Assembly: GCA_014729915.1 (NCBI GenBank)
Contig: WJJD01000054.1
Span: forward strand, 1 to 34,216
DNA: 34,216 nucleotides
Direction: 5' to 3'
Source of the DNA: Candidatus Woesearchaeota archaeon
GTDB lineage: Archaea > Nanobdellota > Nanobdellia > Woesearchaeales > GW2011-AR15
This document shows positions 27,506-34,216 of this stretch, in pieces (position 1 is the stretch's first letter; every line of letters starts with the position of its first letter). Under the pieces are notes generated by a model, which saw nothing but the letters and a program-made list of their open reading frames with translations, was not told where the DNA came from and did not search any database. The position numbers were made by a program, and so were the translations under genes.

Positions 27506-28261
27506 ATTCTATATAATACATTTCAGCACATCCCGGGAATCGGGAAAAAAACCGAAGAAAAAATCTGGAAAAAACAAATTCTTACATGGGATTTATTTTT
27601 ATCAGAACATAAAAAAATTAACATTTCAGAATCAAAAATAAAAAAAATATGTAAATATGTTGAGCTTTCTAAAATAGAGATTGAAAAAAAAAACCATCTT
27701 TTTTTCTTACCCCTGCTTTCAAGATCAATGCACTGGAGAGCATATCCTGAATTTGCTGACAATTGCTGTTTTTTAGATATTGAGACAACAGGTCTTTCAA
27801 GAGATTATCATGATATAACAACAATTGCAGTTTATGACGGAAAAGAGTCAAAGGTGTTTATACAGGGAAAAAATCTTGATGAATTTAGATCTGAAATAAA
27901 AAAATACTCACTCATTGTTACTTATAACGGAATATGTTTTGATATTCCTTTTATTGAACAAAAACTCCCTGATATAGGATTTGATCATCTTCATGTTGAT
28001 TTAAGATTTGCTCTGAAAAAAATAGGTTATTCAGGGGGATTAAAATCAATTGAGAAGCAGTTGGGGATTGTAAGGGAAGGCGACATATGTGATGTTGACG
28101 GATATGAAGCAGTAAGATTATGGAAAAGATATAAAAGAGGAGACAAAAGGGCCCTTGATAAACTTATGAAATACAACATAGAGGATGTAGTAAACCTAAA
28201 GACTCTAATGGATATCACCTATAAAAATTTAAGGGAAAAATCCTTTTCTTGTATCCAATGA
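27506..28261 (+). CDS. YprB-like RNase H-fold nuclease with N-terminal helix-hairpin-helix; true start uncertain
   Basis: ORF track starts at 27728, but the same frame is open upstream: ILYNTFQHIPGIGKKTEEKIWKKQILTWDLFLSEHKK...HWRAYPEFADNCCFLDIETTGLSRDYHDITTIAVYDG...SLIVTYNGICFDIPFIE...LRFALKKIGYSGGLKSIEKQLGI. No ATG in the extended part. Confidence 0.85.
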   Translation: MLYNTFQHIPGIGKKTEEKIWKKQILTWDLFLSEHKKINISESKIKKICKYVELSKIEIEKKNHLFFLPLLSRSMHWRAYPEFADNCCFLDIETTGLSRDYHDITTIAVYDGKESKVFIQGKNLDEFRSEIKKYSLIVTYNGICFDIPFIEQKLPDIGFDHLHVDLRFALKKIGYSGGLKSIEKQLGIVREGDICDVDGYEAVRLWKRYKRGDKRALDKLMKYNIEDVVNLKTLMDITYKNLREKSFSCIQ

Positions 28262-28440
28262 AAAAAATAGTGTCAAGCGAAAACCGACCACCACTGGTCA
28301 AAGACCAGTTGTATGTTCGCCCTTCGGGCGAAGGTCGGTTTTCAGTAACTTCAGAACTTGTAACAATTCCGGGAATGTCTCATGATTGGATAAACAGGGA
28401 TAAATATCTGAAAAAATATATTTTGCCTGAGCTTAGATAG
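28258..28440 (+). CDS. Small ORF (60 aa) containing an in-frame structured palindromic element
   Basis: ATG 28258 overlaps the preceding TGA; MKKIVSSENRPPLVKDQLYVRPSGEGRFSVTSELVTIPGMSHDWINRDKYLKKYILPELR. The C-terminal half looks protein-like; the N-terminal half is encoded by the palindromic element. Confidence 0.5.
   Translation: MKKIVSSENRPPLVKDQLYVRPSGEGRFSVTSELVTIPGMSHDWINRDKYLKKYILPELR
28270..28350. repeat. Palindromic three-way-junction element (copy 1)
   Basis: Outer stem 28279-28289/28333-28343 (GAAAACCGACC/GGTCGGTTTTC, 11 bp); hairpin ACTGGTC-aaa-GACCAGT 28293-28309; hairpin TTCGCCC-ttc-GGGCGAA 28316-28332. Flanks GTGTCAAGCGAAAACCGACCA and CAGTAACT recur at 32300-32330. Confidence 0.8.
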
Positions 28441-29482
28441 TGAACCAGGAAAAGAATATACTAAATCCAAACATTGCCACTCTGTAGCTTGCTAAAGAAC
28501 CAAGAATATATAAAAATATCTCTTTATAATTATCTTTTATACTGCCTTTCATAATAACCGATATTATTATTGAAGTAAAAGCAGCAATTATTGCTATTGC
28601 AAGATATGAGAACAGCATAAAATCAGAATCATCAACCCTCACTCTGACTATATTGAACGGGACAGTTGATGTTCTTGATACAGCAGATATCTTATTTAAC
28701 ATGCTCCTGATAAGATTAACTAAATGAAACGCTAGTGCAAACATTGCAGGAGTTATTATTAAAGATACGATTGATAAAAAAATTTTGTAGCTTGTAACGC
28801 TTGCAATTACTTTTTTTTGCAAATATCTGGTTTCCTCGATATTGTCAGCCATCCTGTCAACAAGAGGAGGAGTATTGGCACCTTTTTTCCAGCTTATTAG
28901 GATAAGATCAAAGGTTTCTTCAATTATCTCAGAATCAAACCTTCCTGTAAATTCTTTAACAGACTCTTCAAGATCGTTTCCCACCGATATTTTTTTACAA
29001 ACCCGCTCTATCTCATCATTAAGATAAGTGAATTCTTTTTCAAGAGAATTTTCCATTGCATTTTCAAGGCTTAATCCAGATTTTAAATTTAAAGAAAGCT
29101 CATCTAAAAATTCAGGAAAAACTTCTTCCATTTTTCTTACTTTATGATAAATTCTTGCATCCAGAAAAAGCCTGTATATAAAAATATTGAAAAGACATAC
29201 CAATACAAAAATTACAGGTAAAAAAAGCACAGACAATAAAATTCCAATAAAAATATTAATATTTGAAAAAATTTCTGAATTCAATACTAAAATATCAAGA
29301 AGTACAGCAATAATAAAAAAAAGATAGACAGAAAGACCGAAATAATAGTAAGGAACCTCTTTGACACTTGCTCTTTGATGATAATTAAGGATATCTTTTC
29401 TATATTTTTTTGGAATAACTGCATCTCCGATAAATTCTGTAAAGAGCCTGAATTTTTTTTTTAATTCTCTTTTTCTCCTCAT
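28433..29482 (-). CDS. TadC-like membrane platform protein (T2SSF domain)
   Basis: EEVFPEFLDELSLNLKSGLSLENAMENSLEKEFTYLNDEIERVCKKISVGNDLEESVKEFTGRFDSEIIEETFDLILISWKKGANTPPLVDRMADNI. Confidence 0.9.
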   Translation of the reverse strand: MRRKRELKKKFRLFTEFIGDAVIPKKYRKDILNYHQRASVKEVPYYYFGLSVYLFFIIAVLLDILVLNSEIFSNINIFIGILLSVLFLPVIFVLVCLFNIFIYRLFLDARIYHKVRKMEEVFPEFLDELSLNLKSGLSLENAMENSLEKEFTYLNDEIERVCKKISVGNDLEESVKEFTGRFDSEIIEETFDLILISWKKGANTPPLVDRMADNIEETRYLQKKVIASVTSYKIFLSIVSLIITPAMFALAFHLVNLIRSMLNKISAVSRTSTVPFNIVRVRVDDSDFMLFSYLAIAIIAAFTSIIISVIMKGSIKDNYKEIFLYILGSLASYRVAMFGFSIFFSWFTI

Positions 29483-30312
29483 ATTTTCACCAATGGTCTC
29501 ATGCTCTGAAAAATAGATACAAAGATTAATTGGAGAGCAAAAATAAATATTAAGAGAAGAAAAAGAAAAGGAAAGAATTTAACTTCCATACCAATAACTG
29601 AAATCACAAGCACAATACCGACAATGCTTAATGCCGGAACAATAGTTCCAAAAATCATATAAAACATAGAAATCGGACTTAATTTCCTTTCATATTCTTC
29701 AATCTCAATAATTTTTTCCCTGCTGAGATCTTGAAGAGTTGCAACCAGGCTTTTTTTGATGTTTGTTCCTGTTTTTAAAGATTTTTTGATCGGCTCAAGA
29801 ACTCTCCTAAAAGTTGGGCTTGGAGTATATTTTATAGCATCATCTATTGCCTCTTCAATCCTTTTTCCAAGAAATATTTCTGATGCGATCTCACCAAAGT
29901 ATTTGCTTGATTTTGCTTTTGTATAGGATACACCCACAAGAGCAGTTACAATAGAATTTCCTGATTCAAGTAATGTAAGAAGCATCCTGCTGGGAACAAA
30001 AATATCACTTTCAATCTCCATTCTTACTTTTTGGATATTTAGATCAATTAATTTTATTGATAAAAAGAAAAATATTATATAAAAAACAAAAAAAACCGGA
30101 ATAATAATAATGACCAGATTGTAAGTTAACAGGATAAACAAAAAAAATATTGAAATATTAAATGAAAACACAAACGCAAATAAAAGAGCATTTTTTACAA
30201 ATTTAACAATGTCAGCATCCATCTGCGCAATCTTCAGTTTCTCTTCAAGATCTGGGAAAAGTTTTGTTATAAACTCTTCAATTGTTTCACTTCTTTTGAT
30301 TTTTACCACCAA
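29479..30312 (-). CDS. TadB/TadC-like membrane platform protein
   Basis: DIFVPSRMLLTLLESGNSIVTALVGVSYTKAKSSKYFGEIASEIFLGKRIEEAIDDAIKYTPSPTFRRVLEPIKKSLKTGTNIKKSLVATL; ATGA overlap with the downstream gene. Confidence 0.88.
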   Translation of the reverse strand: MVVKIKRSETIEEFITKLFPDLEEKLKIAQMDADIVKFVKNALLFAFVFSFNISIFFLFILLTYNLVIIIIPVFFVFYIIFFFLSIKLIDLNIQKVRMEIESDIFVPSRMLLTLLESGNSIVTALVGVSYTKAKSSKYFGEIASEIFLGKRIEEAIDDAIKYTPSPTFRRVLEPIKKSLKTGTNIKKSLVATLQDLSREKIIEIEEYERKLSPISMFYMIFGTIVPALSIVGIVLVISVIGMEVKFFPFLFLLLIFIFALQLIFVSIFQSMRPLVKI

Positions 30313-32179
30313 AGATCTTATGCATGAGATATTTTTTATTAATATAGTAGTAGCTAATTAAAAGAGCAATCTCTTCATTGTCAGTAATCTTGTTTTTTGT
30401 AAAATATTTTAATATCCTGATCTTATCATTAATCTCTTTGTCAACTTCTTTTTTGCTTAGTCCTGCAAAAAGATTTAAAGTGTCATAGAACCTTTCCGGA
30501 TCATTTTCTTTTAAGAGCTTATCTTTTTTAATATCATACCCATAAATCAGGTTTGGATCTCCTGATTCTGTGATTTCAGCTAATTGGAATGTTCTTCTTG
30601 TGCCGGTTCTCCTGTTTCTGTTTTGCACAACAAAAAGACTCACCGCCGAAATTAATGATTTGGAAACACCGATTGGTTCGGTTGTAAGTCTTGTGATTGC
30701 CTGATTTACTGTGTTTGCATGAAGAGTGCCGTAAACAGAATGACCCGTGTGCATTGCTTCAAACAATACTTCTGCTTCTTTTTTCCTTCTGATTTCGCCG
30801 ACAATTACTCTGTCTGGTCTCATCCTCAATGAGTTTACAATCAGGTCAAGCATAGAAACCTCTCCTTTTCCTTCAGGATTAGGAAGTCTTGTTGTCAAGG
30901 GCACCCAGTGAAGTGTTTTGGGAAGTCTTAACTCCCGGGTATCCTCAATAGAGATAACTCTCTGGTTTGGAGGTATAAAGATGCTAAATACATTTAATGT
31001 TGAGGTTTTTCCTGAACCTGTTCCTCCGACAATTAGAATAGATAATTCATACTGAATTGCTGTCCAGATCATTGCCGCAGTCTTATAATCTATTGTATTT
31101 GATATAATAAAATCAGTAATAGACCAGGGAGTTTCTGCAAATTTTCTGATTGTTATTGTGTTTCCTTTTGTAGAGATAGGAGATATAGTTGCATTGAACC
31201 TGTCGCCTGATTTTAGATGCCCATCCATCAACGGCTCAAGTACTGTTATTGTTTTGTCAACGTTTCTTCCGGCAAGGGTTGCATAGTGATATATCTTATT
31301 TTCCTGTTCAAGTATTATATTTGTCTTAAGCCAGCCATGTTTTTTATGAAATACCCACACAGGCTCAAAAGAGTTGTTGACAACAATTTCTTCAAGATGT
31401 TTATCCCTTAATAAGAATTCAATCTCTCCCATACCTATGCTTATAAGTATAATATAATCACAAAAAAGATGAATTTTTTTATCAGAAATTTTTGGAAAAA
31501 CCTTTTTTAGTTTATCAATAAGCATTGTCTTGTATTCTCTTTTTATTCGGCTTTCTTCTTCACGAGTCTTAAAAACTACATTAAAAGAAATCTTGCTTAT
31601 AACTTCCTCTTTTATTTTTTCAATAACTAATCTTGTTATTTCTGAAGTTCTTAATAAAAAGACCATGTAAAACGGTACAGGTTCAAGTTCCTGTTTTACA
31701 ATATCAACCTCAACTTCTATTTTGTCAACATCTATGTTGTAAGATTCAATTTTTTTTATCGGATCAGCGGATTTTTTCTTATCAATTCCCTTCATGAAGT
31801 TCTCAATATAGTATTTTCTTACATTTTTATAGACTTTTTTTGTTTCCTGATCATCTTTTCTTTTAAGATATTTATACAGATCATAAATTAGTTTATTTGC
31901 AGAACTAACATCCTTAAGGTTTTTATAGAATTTAAGTTTGTTGATAAGTTCAACCTCATCAATATGTTCAAACTCAAATTCCGGTCCTCTCTGATATATT
32001 ATACTTGGACCCTTAATATTCTTATAATCAATTATTACAAATCCGAGTTTTTCAAGGTATCGGGCAATTTTTGTGACTGTTTGTGCTGATACATTAAGTT
32101 TTTTTGCAGTCAGGCTGATATTTACTTTTTTTTCAGTTTCAATAATTTTAAACAGGTCATCGATGATTGTTAAAAACAA
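30287..32179 (-). CDS. Type IV pilus-type secretion ATPase (VirB11/FlaI-like) with N-terminal winged-HTH
   Basis: GGTGSGKTSTLNVFSIFIPPNQRVISIEDTREL, LRMRPDRVIVGEIRRKKEAEVLFEAMHTGHSVYGTLHANT; N-terminal ISLTAKKLNVSAQTVTKIARYLEKLGFVIIDYK reads as a winged helix. Confidence 0.94.
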   Translation of the reverse strand: MFLTIIDDLFKIIETEKKVNISLTAKKLNVSAQTVTKIARYLEKLGFVIIDYKNIKGPSIIYQRGPEFEFEHIDEVELINKLKFYKNLKDVSSANKLIYDLYKYLKRKDDQETKKVYKNVRKYYIENFMKGIDKKKSADPIKKIESYNIDVDKIEVEVDIVKQELEPVPFYMVFLLRTSEITRLVIEKIKEEVISKISFNVVFKTREEESRIKREYKTMLIDKLKKVFPKISDKKIHLFCDYIILISIGMGEIEFLLRDKHLEEIVVNNSFEPVWVFHKKHGWLKTNIILEQENKIYHYATLAGRNVDKTITVLEPLMDGHLKSGDRFNATISPISTKGNTITIRKFAETPWSITDFIISNTIDYKTAAMIWTAIQYELSILIVGGTGSGKTSTLNVFSIFIPPNQRVISIEDTRELRLPKTLHWVPLTTRLPNPEGKGEVSMLDLIVNSLRMRPDRVIVGEIRRKKEAEVLFEAMHTGHSVYGTLHANTVNQAITRLTTEPIGVSKSLISAVSLFVVQNRNRRTGTRRTFQLAEITESGDPNLIYGYDIKKDKLLKENDPERFYDTLNLFAGLSKKEVDKEINDKIRILKYFTKNKITDNEEIALLISYYYINKKYLMHKIFGGKNQKK

Positions 32180-32227
32180 ATTCTACACCCCTTTTTTTTA
32201 TTAATGTAATTCATTTTGTTAATAATG

Positions 32228-32240
32228 TATATATATTTTA
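32228..32240 (-). promoter_or_regulatory. Putative TATA region of the second secretion ATPase operon
   Basis: Minus-strand CCATAAAATATATATACATT about 50-60 nt upstream of the ATG at 32179. Confidence 0.4.
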
Positions 32241-32249
32241 TGGTTATGC

Positions 32250-32266
32250 ATTTCGCTTTGCGAAAT
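32250..32266. repeat. Hairpin palindrome upstream of the second secretion ATPase
   Basis: ATTTCGC-ttt-GCGAAAT (7 bp), extended by ATG/CAT across a C.C mismatch (32246-32270). Confidence 0.7.
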
Positions 32267-32293
32267 CCATTAGATTTTGTACGGGGTAGGCAA

Positions 32294-32333
32294 TGGTCGG
32301 TGTCAAGCGAAAACCGACCAGTCAGTAACTGGT
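32294..32333. repeat. Shortened copy of the palindromic element (copy 2)
   Basis: TGGTCGGT(32294-32301)/ACCGACCA(32313-32320) hairpin and mutually exclusive ACCAGT-cagta-ACTGGT (32317-32333); shares 21 nt (32300-32320) plus CAGTAACT with copy 1. Confidence 0.7.
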
Positions 32334-32363
32334 GGAAAATGAACTTTTGTTCTGTTGCTACTA

Positions 32364-33041
32364 TTAATTAAAATCCGAAATGATTATTTTATCAGGCATG
32401 ATATCTAATCCTGTGCATGTTGAATCATAATCCATTATTTTGGTCAAATAACACGGTTCAGTATCATTTAATTTCCAGTCTTTTTCAATAGTATCATCAA
32501 ATGTCGGATGATAAAGATAATAAAAATCAATTACAATACTTACAGGCTTATTTGTTTTTGTCCAGTTTTTTTCAAAAACAATAAATGTATAATTTATTAA
32601 AAAATCAAATCTTGCTGAATAAAAATTTAATTGCTCAACATTCTCCAGACCATAATTGAAATTTATTGATTTTAGTTCTTTTCTGAAACTTAATGTCTGA
32701 ACTGATTGATTAAACATCTCTTTACTTGTAAACATGGGTTTTAAGTATTTTTTTGACATATGTTTTCCTGTTTTCATAATTGTTTCAAGCTCATCTTTGG
32801 ATACTGTTTCTTTTTCGTGAGTAATATTAATAAGACCAAGTTTTAATGGGTTTTTTAATATTTCTTTGACATACATATTGTCAAAATCTTTGATAAAACT
32901 GTTCATTGCGGAAAGTTTAACTCGGTTAAGATTAACTTTGTATTCCTCAGAAATAATCTCTGCCCTGTTTGTCATTATTAAAATTATAATGCCTACTAAA
33001 AGTACTGAAGTTAATGAAAAAAACATTGATTTTCTGTTCAT
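32364..33041 (-). CDS. Pilin-like secreted/membrane protein (225 aa)
   Basis: MNRKSMFFSLTSVLLVGIIILIMTNRAEIISEEYKVN: short basic N-terminus and single TM, then extracellular-looking body; ATGA overlap with the upstream gene at 33038-33041. Confidence 0.75.
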   Translation of the reverse strand: MNRKSMFFSLTSVLLVGIIILIMTNRAEIISEEYKVNLNRVKLSAMNSFIKDFDNMYVKEILKNPLKLGLINITHEKETVSKDELETIMKTGKHMSKKYLKPMFTSKEMFNQSVQTLSFRKELKSINFNYGLENVEQLNFYSARFDFLINYTFIVFEKNWTKTNKPVSIVIDFYYLYHPTFDDTIEKDWKLNDTEPCYLTKIMDYDSTCTGLDIMPDKIIISDFN

Positions 33042-34216
33042 TTTTCTCTCAACCAGACATTTGATGTGAAAATAAACGGGCCCTTTGTAAAAGTCCTGTG
33101 TGTATAATAATAACCGCTGACTGCTCTGGAATTTGTTATTTTTAAATCTGAGTCAATTTCATAAATTTCTTCACCGATATCATAACTTATTTTTATCAAC
33201 TCAGGACAGATTCTTGCAGGATTATTTTCATGATTCAAAAATTCAATCTCAAAAACTGAAGCGTTCCGTGAATTATGAGCTCCTGTGCCTTTTATCTCAT
33301 ATTCTTCTTCAATATTATCATATCTGTACTTGGCAGTTATTACAAAATCACTGCTGAAAGAGTCAACTTCTGATATTATAAACTCATTCCTGTTCTCTGC
33401 ACCAGGAATTATTTGTCTTGCAGTTCTTTGGACAGGCTGATTAAATGTATAAATAGATTCATCCAGGCAGTCTAAATCAAACAAACATTCATATTCAGAC
33501 ACATATCCTCCAAAACCCGGTAAAAAACAATCATTACAGATAAGCTTATCACATTTTGAATCTAAATTTGTAAAATTAACTGGACACTTTTTAAATCCTT
33601 TATTGGTATAAACTGTAATATTTACAGTTTCTGTTGTATCAAAACCATCTTCTTCATACACTAGAATCTTTGATTCCAAAATTTCTGAATTAATTTCATC
33701 AGAAGAATCAGTTATCATAACAAAAACAATCTCATCTGGATCATAATCATATATTTCACTTAACAAAATAGCATAAGGTATTGTTCCTTTGTGAAGAAGA
33801 TAATTGGAAATGTCTGCAAGACATGATATATCTGAATCTCCTGCATGTTCCCATTCACACATAGCTGAGCAGCCGTCATTGTTAAAACTGTCTCCAAAGT
33901 CACATTCCTCATAAGGTTCATCAAGATTAGAATCTCCGCAATACCCTCCCTGGATTGTTTCTATTGAACAATCTTCTTTACAATATTCACATTCTTCATT
34001 ATACAACGGAGTGCATGCTATTCCGTTATCTTCCCCTGCATCACACTCCTCTCCTGTCTCTCTCTCTCGGTTTCCGCATACAGGATCTTCTGTCTCTATT
34101 TCACAAATTGCTGAACAGCCGTCATTATCCTGTTTATTTGCATCATCACATCCCTCATTTAAACCTGGTTGAAGTATGCCGTCACCGCAGAACTCTTCCT
34201 GGCATGTGCTTGAACA
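33038..34216 (-). CDS. Partial Cys-rich surface protein (DUF4215 / Myxococcus cysteine-rich repeats), 5' end off the right edge
   Basis: Frame stays open to 34216: CSSTCQEEFCGDGILQPGLNEGCDDANKQDNDGCSAICEIETEDPVCGNRERETGEECDAGEDNGIACTPLYNEECEYCKEDCSIETIQGGYCGDSNLDEPYEECDFGDSFNNDGCSAMCEW. The ORF track start at 34006 is only an internal TTG. Confidence 0.88.
   Translation of the reverse strand, partial: CSSTCQEEFCGDGILQPGLNEGCDDANKQDNDGCSAICEIETEDPVCGNRERETGEECDAGEDNGIACTPLYNEECEYCKEDCSIETIQGGYCGDSNLDEPYEECDFGDSFNNDGCSAMCEWEHAGDSDISCLADISNYLLHKGTIPYAILLSEIYDYDPDEIVFVMITDSSDEINSEILESKILVYEEDGFDTTETVNITVYTNKGFKKCPVNFTNLDSKCDKLICNDCFLPGFGGYVSEYECLFDLDCLDESIYTFNQPVQRTARQIIPGAENRNEFIISEVDSFSSDFVITAKYRYDNIEEEYEIKGTGAHNSRNASVFEIEFLNHENNPARICPELIKISYDIGEEIYEIDSDLKITNSRAVSGYYYTHRTFTKGPFIFTSNVWLREK

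Noticed and set aside
1-34216. tRNA, rRNA, transposase or integrase genes
   Set aside because: None recognised on either strand; mobility of any part of the window is therefore not directly supported.

Overview
AT-rich archaeal window, probably a DPANN/Woesearchaeota-like lineage. This placement is inferred from TATA-box promoters, class III pilin signals and FlaI/TadC-type secretion genes; no rRNA or tRNA marker is present. The core is a surface-appendage locus on the + strand (5539-23817). It holds three very large secreted modular proteins (1501, 769 and 1803 aa) that share a conserved C-terminal module but carry different N-terminal cargo: VWA + MopE-like repeats, none, or duplicated DUF2341/LamG + Cys-rich. 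Four short pilin-like proteins follow, then a FlaI/VirB11-type ATPase, a small coiled protein and a TadC-like membrane platform. A second, separate appendage gene set lies on the - strand (28433-34216): a winged-HTH-fused secretion ATPase, two TadB/TadC-like proteins, a pilin-like protein and a partial Cys-rich DUF4215-type surface protein. Between the two sets are an APC permease, a small 2-TM protein, MutL and a YprB-like RNase H-fold nuclease. The left end has an AAA-ATPase/PD-(D/E)XK gene and a divergently transcribed three-gene cassette (ATPase-DUF234, nucleotidyltransferase-like, 62-aa protein) with an operator-like dyad on its promoter. Notable non-coding structure includes a four-copy ~64-bp tandem array of hairpin palindromes abutting the promoter of the first adhesin, and a perfect three-way-junction palindromic element lying in frame inside a small ORF at 28270-28350, with a shortened relative at 32294-32333. 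The ORF track misses both edge-truncated CDSs (1-516 and 34007-34216) and the N-terminal HhH part of the YprB-like gene. All assignments come from reading the sequence; no database search was run.
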